From: Duganella levis
Lineage (GTDB): Bacteria; Pseudomonadota; Gammaproteobacteria; Burkholderiales; Burkholderiaceae_D
Assembly: GCF_009857605.1 (NCBI RefSeq)
Contig: NZ_WWCT01000011.1
Location: 62,001-126,000 of the forward strand
Length of the DNA stretch: 64,000 bases
Reading direction: 5' to 3'
Made by a program: the position numbers and the translations under genes. Of this stretch, positions 47,247 through 58,916 are shown piece by piece. Positions within the stretch are counted from its first letter, which is position 1; every line of letters starts with the position of its first letter. A model generated the notes under the pieces. The model was not told the origin of the DNA and did not search any database. It saw only the letters and a list, made by a program, of their open reading frames with translations.

Positions 47247-48335
47247 ATGCAGCCGCACCATCCGCACCGCCATCAGCCCGACACTGGCCCGCGCGCGCTG
47301 CTTGCCGAGCTGTGGCGAGATTTCGCGCCATGGCCTGCGGTGAGTCTGCGCCTGGCCGACGAAATCATCTGCCTGGCGTCGGTGTTGCTGGCGATCTTCT
47401 GGTCGCATCTGCTGGGCGTTGGCAATGTCGGCTGGGCCGCGTTCAGCGCCTACATGGTGATCCGTACCTCGTTCGCAGACAGCCTGTGGCGCGGCGGCCT
47501 GCGCGTGCTGGGCACGGCGGCTGGCGTGGCATTGGCCTGGCTGCTGGCGCCGCAACTGATGCGCGCCACCGCCCTGCTCAGCATCGCGCTGGCGCTGGGT
47601 GGCGCCATCACGTTGTATCTGGCGTTGCTGGACCGGCGCGGGTATGGCTGGCTGATCGCCGGGCTGTCGTTTGCCATGGTGCTGGTGGACGGCATGCAGC
47701 ACCCGGACCAGTCGCTGGGCCAGTTTGCGCAAGCGCGTTTGCTGGAAGTCTGCGTTGGCACTGGCGCGGCGGTGCTGGTCAGCGCGCTGGCCATGCTGGC
47801 GCTACCGCGCACAACGCAACCTCCAACGCCGGAGCCTATCGCGCTGGAATGCCGTCAAGCTGCTTTCCTGCATGCGTTGCAAGGTGGCGTCGCGCTGGCG
47901 CTGATTCCGTGGGTATGGCGCGTTTTCCACCTGCAAGCGCTCAGCCAGAGCAGCATCACCATCATGGCCGTGATGATGGTGCCGATGGCGGACCTGGCCG
48001 CGCTGGCAGCGCCGGCGGCGACCCGGCTGCGCCATCGCTTGGTCGGCGCCGGCATCGGCGGTCTGCTGGCCACGGCCGTGCTGCTGCTGAGCCACGCGTC
48101 GCCGCTGATCATGACGCTGGCCGCCTGCATCGGCGTCATGGTCGGCCGCCACATCGAAAACGGCAAGTTGCCGATCACCTACGCCGGCACGCAGTTCGCG
48201 CTGGCCTTCCTGGTAGTGCTGGTGCCGGACGGCGGCCCCGATGCGGCGCTGGGCATCGAGCGCCTGGCCGGCATATTCCTCGGCATGGCGCTGCTGGAAC
48301 CGGTGCGGCTGTTGTTCCAGCGATTTGCGCGCTAG
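47247..48335 (+). CDS. FUSC-family inner-membrane protein
   Basis: This 362-residue protein has two sets of hydrophobic spans: about residues 38-180 and 215-350. It matches the FUSC (aromatic acid exporter/YccS-like) layout, with GVGNVGWAAFSAYMVIRTSF in the first set and the repeat SITIMAVMMVPM in the second. Such proteins act with periplasmic fusion proteins in efflux of aromatic acids, but no fusion-protein gene is adjacent. It starts 13 bases after the alkene reductase stop and probably closes that operon. Confidence 0.8.
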   Translation: MQPHHPHRHQPDTGPRALLAELWRDFAPWPAVSLRLADEIICLASVLLAIFWSHLLGVGNVGWAAFSAYMVIRTSFADSLWRGGLRVLGTAAGVALAWLLAPQLMRATALLSIALALGGAITLYLALLDRRGYGWLIAGLSFAMVLVDGMQHPDQSLGQFAQARLLEVCVGTGAAVLVSALAMLALPRTTQPPTPEPIALECRQAAFLHALQGGVALALIPWVWRVFHLQALSQSSITIMAVMMVPMADLAALAAPAATRLRHRLVGAGIGGLLATAVLLLSHASPLIMTLAACIGVMVGRHIENGKLPITYAGTQFALAFLVVLVPDGGPDAALGIERLAGIFLGMALLEPVRLLFQRFAR

Positions 48336-51847
<3,512 letters not shown>

Positions 51848-51849
51848 GA

Positions 51850-53280
51850 TTATTTGTGAATCAGGATGGTTTTAGGATTGGTGAACAGCTGGCGTCCCTC
51901 GTTGCCGTGCTCGGTGCCCAGGCCCGACTGCTTGTGGCCGCCGAACGGGATGTCCACGCCTTGCGTATGGATTTCGTTGACCCACACCATGCCGGTCTCC
52001 AGACGATTCGCCACGGCCACGGCGGCCTTGGTATCGCGTCCCCACACCGAGCCGCCCAGGCCATACGGGCTGTTGTTGGCGCGCGCGATCACGTCCTCAA
52101 CGTCGTCGTAGACGATGATCGGCACGATCGGTGCGAACTGTTCTTCCTGCACGATTTTTGCGTCCTCGGGCGGATTGTCGACCACGGTGACGGGAATGAA
52201 GTAGCCGGGACGGCTGTCATCGATCTCGCCGCCCAGCACCACCTTCTGGCCGTTTGCTTTAATGTCGTCGAGGAAGGTGCGGACCTTATCGAACTGCATC
52301 TTGTTCTGCACCGGACCGACCGTCACGGCCGGGTCGAGGCCATCGCCCATTTTTTGCAATTTGGCGTAGTCGACAAACGCGGCGACGAATTCCTGGTGGA
52401 ACGAGCGGTGGATGTACAGGCGCTTGATGCCCACGCACCACTGGCCCGAGTTGCCGATAGCGCCCCAGAACAATTGCGGAATGGCGGCCTGCCAGTCGGC
52501 GTCCGGCAACACGATGGCGGCGTCGTTGCCGCCCAGTTCCAGCGTCAGGCGCTTCATGGTGCCGGCGGCCGAACGGATCACGTGCTTGCCGGTTTCGGTC
52601 GAGCCGGTAAAGCTGATCTTGGCGATGTCCGCATGCGCCGTCATCTGCGGGCCGAGTTCGTTGCCACCCGCAACCACGGACAGCACGCCCGGCGGCAGCA
52701 CGGATTGCGCGATCTGGCCGAAGCGCAGCGTCGACAGCGGCGTGAACGGCGACGGTTTGATCACCATGGTGTTACCGGTAATCAGCGCCGGCGCGACTTT
52801 CCACAAGGCCAGCAGGACCGGGAAATTCCACGGCGTGATGGCGCCGATTACACCCAGCGGCGTGTGATGCAGCTCGACCACGTGGGCGTCGGTTTCCTCG
52901 ACGATTTCCACCGGCAGGCGGCGCGCGGCAATCTGGCGTATCCACGAAATCGACTGGTCGACCTCGGGTTCGGACATGGTCTTCAGCGGTTTGCCCTGCT
53001 CCAGCGTCAACAGCCGCGCCAGCTCGTCGCGATGTTCTTGCAGCGCATCCGCATAGGCGTTCAGATAGGTCTGGCGCTCTTCGTAGCTCAGTTGCGACCA
53101 GCTCTTGAAGGCGGTCTTGGCGGCGGCGATAGCCTCTTCCAGCTGTTCCGCGCTGGCAGCCGGCGCCTGTGCCAGCACTGCGCCGGTGGCCGGGTTGAAC
53201 ACGTCAAACGATGCTGCGGACGTCGCCAGTTTGCCGGCGATGGTTTGGTAGTAAGGACCGTCAAAAATGTTTTTGTTCAT
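51850..53280 (-). CDS. NAD(P)-dependent aldehyde dehydrogenase
   Basis: This 476-residue enzyme has ITPWNFPVLLALWK, the Glu of LTLELGGNDAAIV and catalytic Cys in NSGQWCVGIKRL. The Gln-Trp before the Cys fits broad-range aldehyde dehydrogenases. Its start codon overlaps the stop of the Old Yellow Enzyme (ATGA), so the two proteins are made together. Within the NemR-like regulon it would oxidise reactive aldehydes. The specific substrate is unknown. Confidence 0.88.
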   Translation of the reverse strand: MNKNIFDGPYYQTIAGKLATSAASFDVFNPATGAVLAQAPAASAEQLEEAIAAAKTAFKSWSQLSYEERQTYLNAYADALQEHRDELARLLTLEQGKPLKTMSEPEVDQSISWIRQIAARRLPVEIVEETDAHVVELHHTPLGVIGAITPWNFPVLLALWKVAPALITGNTMVIKPSPFTPLSTLRFGQIAQSVLPPGVLSVVAGGNELGPQMTAHADIAKISFTGSTETGKHVIRSAAGTMKRLTLELGGNDAAIVLPDADWQAAIPQLFWGAIGNSGQWCVGIKRLYIHRSFHQEFVAAFVDYAKLQKMGDGLDPAVTVGPVQNKMQFDKVRTFLDDIKANGQKVVLGGEIDDSRPGYFIPVTVVDNPPEDAKIVQEEQFAPIVPIIVYDDVEDVIARANNSPYGLGGSVWGRDTKAAVAVANRLETGMVWVNEIHTQGVDIPFGGHKQSGLGTEHGNEGRQLFTNPKTILIHK

Positions 53281-54425
53281 GGTGAGACCTCTTCGTTGTT
53301 GGTTGCTGCAAACACGGGGTAATCGGTAAATCCTTGTGCACCGCCGCCATACAGCGACGCCGCGGCGAGTGGATTGAGCGGCCAGCCGTTGGCGATGCGC
53401 GCCGGCAGGTCGGGGTTGGCGATGAATGGCCGGCCGAAGGCGATCAGATCGGCCAGCTGGGCTTCGATCAGGCGCGCGCCGCGTTCAGCGGTATAGCGGC
53501 CGGCGTACAGAATGTGCCCGCTAAAAGTGCTGCGCACGTCGCGGCGGAAGGCTTCCGGCAGATCGGGCGCGTTGTCCCAGTCCGCTTCCGCAATCGACAG
53601 ATAGCCAACGCCAGCCTGCTCCAGGATCTTGATGGCTTCAATGTAGGTGGTATGCGGATCTTCTTCGACCAGGCCGATGTAGACGCGGTCCTGATCGGTG
53701 CCGGTGAACAGTGGCGTAAAGCGCACGCCCAGCCGTTCCGGTCCCACCACGGCCGCCACGGCCTGCACGATTTCGCGCAGGAAGCGCAGCCGCTTCTGCA
53801 ACGAGCCGCCATATTCATCGGTGCGCTGATTGGCGTGCGCCGAAATAAACTGGTTGACCAGGTAGCCATTGGCGGCATGGATTTCGACACCATCGAAGCC
53901 GGCATCGAGCGCGTTCTGCGCTGCCTGCGCATACAGCGCCACCAGTTGCTGGATATCGTCGCGGCTCAGTTCGCGCGGCATCGACGGCTCGACCAAGGTG
54001 CCGGCGCCGTCCGAGGTTTCGATAAACGCCTTCACTTTTTGCGCCTGGATGGCGGACGGCGCAACCGGCGCCTGGCCATCCGGCTGCAAGGCCGTGTGCG
54101 ATACACGGCCCACATGCCACAGCTGCGCGAAAATGATGCCGCCTTCCGCATGCACGGCGTCGGTGACCTTGCGCCAGCCGGCGATTTGCTCCTGGCTGTA
54201 GATGCCCGGCGTCCAGGCGTAGCCTTGGCCGCGCGGTTCGATCTGCGCGCCTTCGCTGACCATGAAGCCGGCGCTGGCCCGTTGCCGGTAGTACAGCGCC
54301 ATCAGATCGGTCGGTACATCGCCGGGCTGGGCGGCGCGCTGGCGCGTGAGCGGCGGCAGGACGATGCGGTTTTTCAGGATATGCCGCCCCAAGGTGGTCG
54401 GCGTCAGCAGTGCTTGGTGGTTCAT
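53277..54425 (-). CDS. Old Yellow Enzyme-family alkene reductase, NemA-like
   Basis: This 382-residue FMN enzyme has RIVLPPLTRQRAAQ, the His/Asn pair in IHAANGYLVNQF and DEYGGSLQKRLRF. The E. coli enzyme NemA, regulated by NemR, reduces N-ethylmaleimide and related electrophiles. I choose the second of two consecutive ATG codons (54425) because GAGG then stands 6 bases upstream. It lies in the run nemR, DJ-1 protein, this gene, aldehyde dehydrogenase, MFS transporter. Its likeness to NemA is supported mainly by context. Confidence 0.88.
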   Translation of the reverse strand: MNHQALLTPTTLGRHILKNRIVLPPLTRQRAAQPGDVPTDLMALYYRQRASAGFMVSEGAQIEPRGQGYAWTPGIYSQEQIAGWRKVTDAVHAEGGIIFAQLWHVGRVSHTALQPDGQAPVAPSAIQAQKVKAFIETSDGAGTLVEPSMPRELSRDDIQQLVALYAQAAQNALDAGFDGVEIHAANGYLVNQFISAHANQRTDEYGGSLQKRLRFLREIVQAVAAVVGPERLGVRFTPLFTGTDQDRVYIGLVEEDPHTTYIEAIKILEQAGVGYLSIAEADWDNAPDLPEAFRRDVRSTFSGHILYAGRYTAERGARLIEAQLADLIAFGRPFIANPDLPARIANGWPLNPLAAASLYGGGAQGFTDYPVFAATNNEEVSP

Positions 54426-54486
54426 CATGTACCTCAGTAGTAGGCGGACTTGCCGGCGCGGTCGATCACCGCGCCGGCACAGCGGG

Positions 54487-55167
54487 TCAGGCGATTTGCT
54501 TGAGCAGCAGGGCTGCGGCAGCGGACGACGAGGCCGGGTTCTGCCCGGTGATCAGCAGTCCGTCGCTGACCACGTACGAGCCCCAGTCCGGACCTTGCGA
54601 ATACACGCCGCCGTTGGCTTTCAGTACGTCCTCAACCAGGAACGGCACCACATTGGTCAGGCCGACAGCTTCCTCTTCGGTGTTGGTGAAACCGGTCACT
54701 TTCTTGCCTTCGACCAGCGGACGGCCAGCCGGCGTTTTGACGTGACGCAGTACACCTGGCGCATGGCAGACCAGCGCCACCGGCTTGTTGGCGGCGAGGA
54801 AGGATTCGATCAGCTGGATGGAGTGCTTGTCTTCCGCCAGATCCCACAGCGGGCCGTGGCCGCCTGGGTAAAACACGGTGTCGAAATCGGCCTGGTTGAC
54901 CGAGTCCAGACGCACGGTGGCGGCCAGTTGCGCGGTGGCGGCGGCGTCCTGCTCAAAGCGGCGCGTCAGATCGGTCTGGAACGACGGCTCATTGCTTTTC
55001 GGGTCCAGCGGCGGCTGGCCGCCCAGTGGCGAAGCCAGCACCACTTCGACGCCGGCATCCTTGAAGGTGTAGTACGGCGCAGCCAGTTCTTCCAGCCAGA
55101 AGCCGGTTTTACGGCCGGTGTTGCCCAATTGGTCGTGCGAGGTCAGAACCATCAAAACTTTTTTCAT
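54487..55167 (-). CDS. DJ-1/PfpI-family protein, class I glutamine-amidotransferase-like
   Basis: This 226-residue protein has the nucleophile-elbow Cys in VALVCHAPGVL, an upstream Glu region (GFWLEELAAPYY) and FYPGGHGPLWDL. These match the Hsp31/YDR533C-like branch with glyoxalase III or protein-deglycase-type activity. ATG 55167 is preceded by GGAG. A longer frame to 55269 would cover the NemR-like operator at 55212-55226, which lies 45 bases upstream. Removal of methylglyoxal-type electrophiles is the likely role. Confidence 0.88.
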   Translation of the reverse strand: MKKVLMVLTSHDQLGNTGRKTGFWLEELAAPYYTFKDAGVEVVLASPLGGQPPLDPKSNEPSFQTDLTRRFEQDAAATAQLAATVRLDSVNQADFDTVFYPGGHGPLWDLAEDKHSIQLIESFLAANKPVALVCHAPGVLRHVKTPAGRPLVEGKKVTGFTNTEEEAVGLTNVVPFLVEDVLKANGGVYSQGPDWGSYVVSDGLLITGQNPASSSAAAALLLKQIA

Positions 55168-55211
55168 GATATTTCTCCAGAGGTAAGTAAAGGTAAATAA
55201 GTTGCTACTAT

Positions 55212-55226
55212 TAGACCAGTCGTCTA
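55212..55226. promoter_or_regulatory. NemR-type operator in front of the DJ-1 gene
   Basis: TAGACCAGTCGTCTA is an inverted repeat (TAGAC, 5 bases, GTCTA). It is identical base for base to the site at 55907-55921 before nemR. It lies between the nemR terminator and the DJ-1 gene, so the detoxification genes have their own regulated promoter here. Confidence 0.88.
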
Positions 55227-55236
55227 TAACTGGGGC

Positions 55237-55262
55237 AAAAAAAAGCATTTCGTGTGAAATGC
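55237..55262 (-). terminator. Intrinsic terminator of nemR
   Basis: On the minus strand a perfect 7-bp stem (GCATTTC with GAAATGC, ACAC loop) is followed by eight T. It begins 14 bases after the nemR stop and ends before the operator of the next transcription unit, so nemR is separated from the detoxification genes. Confidence 0.87.
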
Positions 55263-55276
55263 GTGTCATCGTTCCC

Positions 55277-55885
55277 TTAGTGCTGGGACAGATGAAGGAT
55301 TTGGTGCGTAGTGTTCATTGCGGTCGTGAATGGCGCAACGTCGCGTTCAATCTTGACCATGACGCTGGTGCCCAGCCACAACTGGTACAGGCTGTGCGCA
55401 GTGCTGTCGGCGTCGGCGGCGATGCTCAGCGAGCCTTCGGCCACGCCTGCTTCTATGGCGGCTGCCAGCCGGCGCACGATACCGCTGGTGCCGCGCTTGA
55501 TCGACAGGCGCATCGCTTCCGACAAGTCGGCCACTTCGGCCGCCATTTTCACGGCCAGGCATTTGCCCTGGCAATCGAAAAACGACTGCGTCTGGCGCCA
55601 GACTTCAAAGTAGGTGATCAGGCGCTGGGCCATGTTCAGACCTGGCTGCGCCAGCGTCACATCCAGCTCCGCCAGATAGTCCTCGAAATACGTGTCGAGC
55701 AGCGCTTCGCCGAACGCGTCCTTCGAACCAAAGTAATGGTAGAACGATCCCTTGGGCACACCGGCGCCGGTCAGGATTTCATTCAACCCGACCGCCGAGA
55801 AGCCTTTTCCAGCCATCAGGCGTTGGCCCGTGGCGAGAATAGTCGCTCGTACGTCGTTGGTTTCGGAGGTGGTTGTCGTGTTCAT
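55277..55885 (-). CDS. nemR: TetR-family redox/electrophile sensor, NemR-like
   Basis: This 202-residue repressor has an N-terminal helix-turn-helix (GLNEILTGAGVPKGSFYHYF, residues 33-52) almost identical to that of E. coli NemR as I recall it. Cys109 in KCLAVKMAAEVADLSE aligns with NemR Cys106, and Lys178 in SVMVKIERD aligns with Lys175. These are the residues proposed for its reversible redox switch. It has an operator 21 bases upstream and regulates a second copy before the DJ-1 gene. I choose ATG 55885. Expected inducers are bleach-type oxidants, quinones and aldehydes. Confidence 0.85.
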   Translation of the reverse strand: MNTTTTSETNDVRATILATGQRLMAGKGFSAVGLNEILTGAGVPKGSFYHYFGSKDAFGEALLDTYFEDYLAELDVTLAQPGLNMAQRLITYFEVWRQTQSFFDCQGKCLAVKMAAEVADLSEAMRLSIKRGTSGIVRRLAAAIEAGVAEGSLSIAADADSTAHSLYQLWLGTSVMVKIERDVAPFTTAMNTTHQILHLSQH

Positions 55886-55906
55886 GGACTTCACTATAAA
55901 CATAAT

Positions 55907-55921
55907 TAGACCAGTCGTCTA
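55907..55921. promoter_or_regulatory. NemR-type operator in front of nemR
   Basis: TAGACCAGTCGTCTA, identical to the site at 55212-55226, lies 21 bases before the nemR start, where it would block nemR's own promoter. The two identical copies on either side of the regulator gene make an autoregulated two-promoter circuit likely. Confidence 0.88.
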
Positions 55922-55941
55922 GTAAAATCGCAGGAATATTT

Positions 55942-56778
55942 TCAGCAGTTGATTTGACCGTCGATGATGGTGACGGACTGGCCGTAGATCCATGGCTCAT
56001 CGTTTTCGTAGACCACCGTGACCCGGCCATCGCGGCCGAGCGCGGTGCCCTGGCGCACGCGGTAGCCCTCGCCGGGCTGCAAGCGGGCGATGCAGGCGTT
56101 GGCGCTGCCGGTTACCGGGTCTTCCAGCAACAGGCCGTTTTCCAGCAGGAAGGCGCGTACCTCGTAGTCGGCCGGGCCGCCGGCGACGTGCGGGGCGTAG
56201 AGGGCGACGCCGTTGCAGCGGGTCAGCCGCATCAATTCATCCAGTGCCGAGGCATCCGGCGCTACCGATAGACAATCGGCCACCGTTTCCAGGCGAACGA
56301 TCAGCCAGCAGATGCCCATATCGGCCACCACCGGCGCATGCAGAGGCTTGACGCCCAGGGCGCGGTGCAGCAGCGGCAGCTGGGCAGCGTTCATCTCCTC
56401 AAACCGCGCTGGTGGCGCGCGGAATCCCAACGCGCCGTCATCGGCTATGCGCACCGGCACCAGTCCGACACCGCACTCCTGAATCAGTACTCCTGGAGTC
56501 TTAGGCTGCCGCCCAGCCTGCAACAGCGCATAGGCCGTGCCCAAGGTGGGATGGCCGGCAAACGGAAATTCTTCCTGCGTGGTGAAGATGCGCACCCGGT
56601 AATCGGCGGCGGGGTCGGTGGGCGGCAGCACAAAGGTGGTTTCGGACAGATTGGTCCAGCGGGCAATCGCCTGCATCTGATCGCTGCTGAGTCCGTCGGC
56701 ATCCAGGATGACGGCCAGCGGATTGCCCTGAAACGGGACAGCGGAGAAAACGTCTACCTGTTTGAAACCACGGGGCAT
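55942..56778 (-). CDS. PhzF-family isomerase-like protein
   Basis: This 278-residue protein opens MPRGFKQVDVFSAVPFQGNP, the typical PhzF start, and has the conserved catalytic-Glu region NLSETTFV at about residues 46-53. The two halves form a diaminopimelate-epimerase fold. Most genomic PhzF proteins are of unknown function and are not part of phenazine synthesis, and no phz genes are nearby. It follows a TetR-type gene by 17 bases, which probably regulates it. Confidence 0.88.
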   Translation of the reverse strand: MPRGFKQVDVFSAVPFQGNPLAVILDADGLSSDQMQAIARWTNLSETTFVLPPTDPAADYRVRIFTTQEEFPFAGHPTLGTAYALLQAGRQPKTPGVLIQECGVGLVPVRIADDGALGFRAPPARFEEMNAAQLPLLHRALGVKPLHAPVVADMGICWLIVRLETVADCLSVAPDASALDELMRLTRCNGVALYAPHVAGGPADYEVRAFLLENGLLLEDPVTGSANACIARLQPGEGYRVRQGTALGRDGRVTVVYENDEPWIYGQSVTIIDGQINC

Positions 56779-56795
56779 ACCAGTTCCTTAAGTCG

Positions 56796-57398
56796 TTACA
56801 ACACGCTGAGGTAGCCGCGCACGGCGCCACCAATTCGTTCCACCAGCAGTGCCGGTTCAACGTTGCCGCGGCGTCCGGCGGCATCGGTGAGCGCGCTGAT
56901 CAGCTCCATCAGGTCTTCCGCCACCAGCTCCGGCGCGGCTGCATCGCGGCCGAGAAACTCAACCAGCGCCGCGCGCATCGTCATCCGGTTGCCGGACGGC
57001 GGCATTATTGCAGACAAACGATGCTGCTCAAAATCGAGCAAGGCCGCCAGCGCTGGACGACGTAATTGATGGCGCACCGCGACCTCGATCAGCTGCTGCA
57101 ACGCCGCCTGCCGGTCAGCGAGCTTGAGTGCTTGCATCGCCTCATCGACCACCTGCGCCATCTCGCGCTCGATCAGCGCGACCGTCACCGCATCCTTGGT
57201 TGGAAAGTATTGATACAGCGAGCCGATGCTGACGCCGGCCTTGGCGGCGATGGCGTTGGTTGTGTATCCCTCAAGTCCGTGCCGCTCCAGAATGTGAGCT
57301 GCCCCCGTCAAGATGGCTTCAACGGTTTGCGCGGAACGGGGCTGGGACGGGGCTTTGCGCGGCTGCAAGCGGGCCGGTTTGGAATGCGAGTTGTTCAT
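56796..57398 (-). CDS. TetR/AcrR-family transcriptional regulator
   Basis: This 200-residue protein has a basic N-terminal tail (PARLQPRKAPSQPRSAQTVE) and a TetR helix-turn-helix (IAAKAGVSIGSLYQYFPTKD, about residues 50-69). A palindrome directly upstream (57400-57413) is its probable operator. It forms a two-gene unit with phzF and is divergent from the IMPase-like gene across 55 bases, so it may control both directions. Confidence 0.88.
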   Translation of the reverse strand: MNNSHSKPARLQPRKAPSQPRSAQTVEAILTGAAHILERHGLEGYTTNAIAAKAGVSIGSLYQYFPTKDAVTVALIEREMAQVVDEAMQALKLADRQAALQQLIEVAVRHQLRRPALAALLDFEQHRLSAIMPPSGNRMTMRAALVEFLGRDAAAPELVAEDLMELISALTDAAGRRGNVEPALLVERIGGAVRGYLSVL

Positions 57399-57399
57399 G

Positions 57400-57413
57400 T
57401 GAGCTAATGCTCA
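57400..57413. promoter_or_regulatory. Operator-like palindrome TGAGCTAATGCTCA
   Basis: TGAGC and GCTCA enclose TAAT. The palindrome begins one base upstream of the ATG of the TetR gene, so it would also lie in the 5' leader or at the promoter of the divergent gene, whose start is 41 bases to the right. Such symmetry fits binding by a TetR dimer. Confidence 0.6.
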
Positions 57414-57453
57414 TATCATTTTTACTCCCCGTCAAGCGAAATCGAGACCCCAA

Positions 57454-58266
57454 ATGAACCCCTTGAATCATCCGGACTTTGACCTGCTCCAGCAGGTAGT
57501 CCAGGTAGTGCAGTCGGCTGCCCAGGCCGTGCTGGCCCGCTTCAGCGCAGACGCCCGTCCGCGCGACCGAAACGACATCGGCAACATGATCGCCGCCAAC
57601 GACACCATCTCGCGCGATATCCTGCGGCCCGCGTTATCGGCTGCCTGCGCCACAGCGCGCTGGGATGACGACGAGGCCGGCGCGGGCGCCTTGCCGCCTG
57701 GCGCCTGGTGGGTCACCGACCCGGTCGAGGGCGCCATCAACCACATCCACGGCCTGCCCGACTGGGGCGTCACGGCGACGCTGGTGCGCGACAACCTGCC
57801 GGTGCTGACCGCAGTGCATCTGCCCTTGAGCGGCGATACCTATACCGCCCTGCGCGGCGGCGGCGCCTGGTTGAACAGCACACGCTTACACGTCTCCGGC
57901 AAAACCGAACTGAACGCCGCCATGGTGGGCACCGGCCAGGCGGTGCCGAATGAAGGCAGCGCGGTCTATCAGCGCATGGGCCAATCGGTGACCGCCATGC
58001 TGGAAGCAGCGCTGGTCGTGCGTGTCTCGGTTCCCGCCACCTTGCAGCTGGTGCAGGTCGCGGCGGGACGTCAGGACTTGTTCTGGCAATACAGCCAAGT
58101 GCGTTCCGGCCTGGTGGCTGGCGCCCTGCTGGTGGCCGAAGCGGGCGGCAGCGTAACCGATCTGGACGGCACACCTTGGCACTTGGGCAGCAGCGATTTT
58201 CTCGCCAGCGCACCGGCATTGATGGCCCCAGCCGTTTCCATTCTCGCTGGAAAGGACACACGATGA
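57454..58266 (+). CDS. Inositol-monophosphatase-like protein with altered metal motif
   Basis: This 270-residue protein has the IMPase/FBPase fold, shown by the C-terminal LLVAEAGGSVTDLDGTPWHL and the central WVTDPVEGAINHIHG. Family members have DP(I/L)DGTxN at this place. Here Asp is Glu92 and Thr is Ala94. The upstream GEE motif is also altered to DDDEAG (residues 71-76). Acid residues are kept, so metal binding may persist with changed specificity. The gene overlaps the next one (ATGA). The substrate is unknown. Confidence 0.82.
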   Translation: MNPLNHPDFDLLQQVVQVVQSAAQAVLARFSADARPRDRNDIGNMIAANDTISRDILRPALSAACATARWDDDEAGAGALPPGAWWVTDPVEGAINHIHGLPDWGVTATLVRDNLPVLTAVHLPLSGDTYTALRGGGAWLNSTRLHVSGKTELNAAMVGTGQAVPNEGSAVYQRMGQSVTAMLEAALVVRVSVPATLQLVQVAAGRQDLFWQYSQVRSGLVAGALLVAEAGGSVTDLDGTPWHLGSSDFLASAPALMAPAVSILAGKDTR

Positions 58267-58880
58267 AACTCGCTATTTTTGGCGCCTCAGGCGCGACCGG
58301 ACGGCTGCTGGTCCAACGGGCATTGGCTGCCGGACACGACGTCACCGTACTGCTGCGCACCGCCGACAGCTTGTCGCTGGATAGCGTCCGCCTGCAACGG
58401 ATCGTCGGCCAGCTGGATCAGCCTGATGCGGTAGCCGCCGTGGTGCAAGGCGCCGATGCAGTGATCAGCGTCCTGGGTGTCCGCAAGGGCGGTTCGCCGA
58501 CGGTTTGCACGGACGGCATCCGTAGTATTTTACAAGCCATGCAGCACTCCGGAGCCCAACGGCTGATAGCGCTCAGCGCCTACGGCGCATCAGAAACGCA
58601 AGATCACTCGTGGTTCATCCGCCTGGTGCGCAAGATCATCCGCGAAAAAATGCGCGATAAGGATGGCATGGAAAACCTGGTCCGAGCCAGCACCACCGAC
58701 TGGACCCTGGTCCGCCCTCCCGCGCTGACCAACGGCGCAGCCACAGGCGCCTACCGCGCCAGCACCAGCTTGAAACCGGGCATCACCGGCAGACTGTCGA
58801 GAGCCGATCTGGCGGGCTTTATGTTGAGCGTGGCGGAACGCGGCGACTATCTCCACCAGGCCCCTGTGGTTTCCATTTGA
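58263..58880 (+). CDS. NAD(P)-binding SDR-like protein (NmrA/atypical)
   Basis: This 205-residue Rossmann protein starts MKLAIFGASGATGRLLVQRA, holding the GASGATG nucleotide-binding motif (residues 7-13), and has the Ser of IALSAYGASE and the segment TLVRPPALTNG. It fits the atypical SDR group of flavin reductase or NAD(P)H-sensing proteins. It overlaps the IMPase-like gene by four bases, so the two proteins are probably made as a pair. Confidence 0.85.
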   Translation: MKLAIFGASGATGRLLVQRALAAGHDVTVLLRTADSLSLDSVRLQRIVGQLDQPDAVAAVVQGADAVISVLGVRKGGSPTVCTDGIRSILQAMQHSGAQRLIALSAYGASETQDHSWFIRLVRKIIREKMRDKDGMENLVRASTTDWTLVRPPALTNGAATGAYRASTSLKPGITGRLSRADLAGFMLSVAERGDYLHQAPVVSI

Positions 58881-58916
58881 GTTGGCACTGAAGACGCAGA
58901 AAATTCACCGAACAGC

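Noticed and set aside
44696..47248. Open frame of 850 codons on the minus strand
   Set aside because: Antisense shadow across the semialdehyde dehydrogenase and Old Yellow Enzyme genes, rich in Gly, Arg and His with no recognisable motif.
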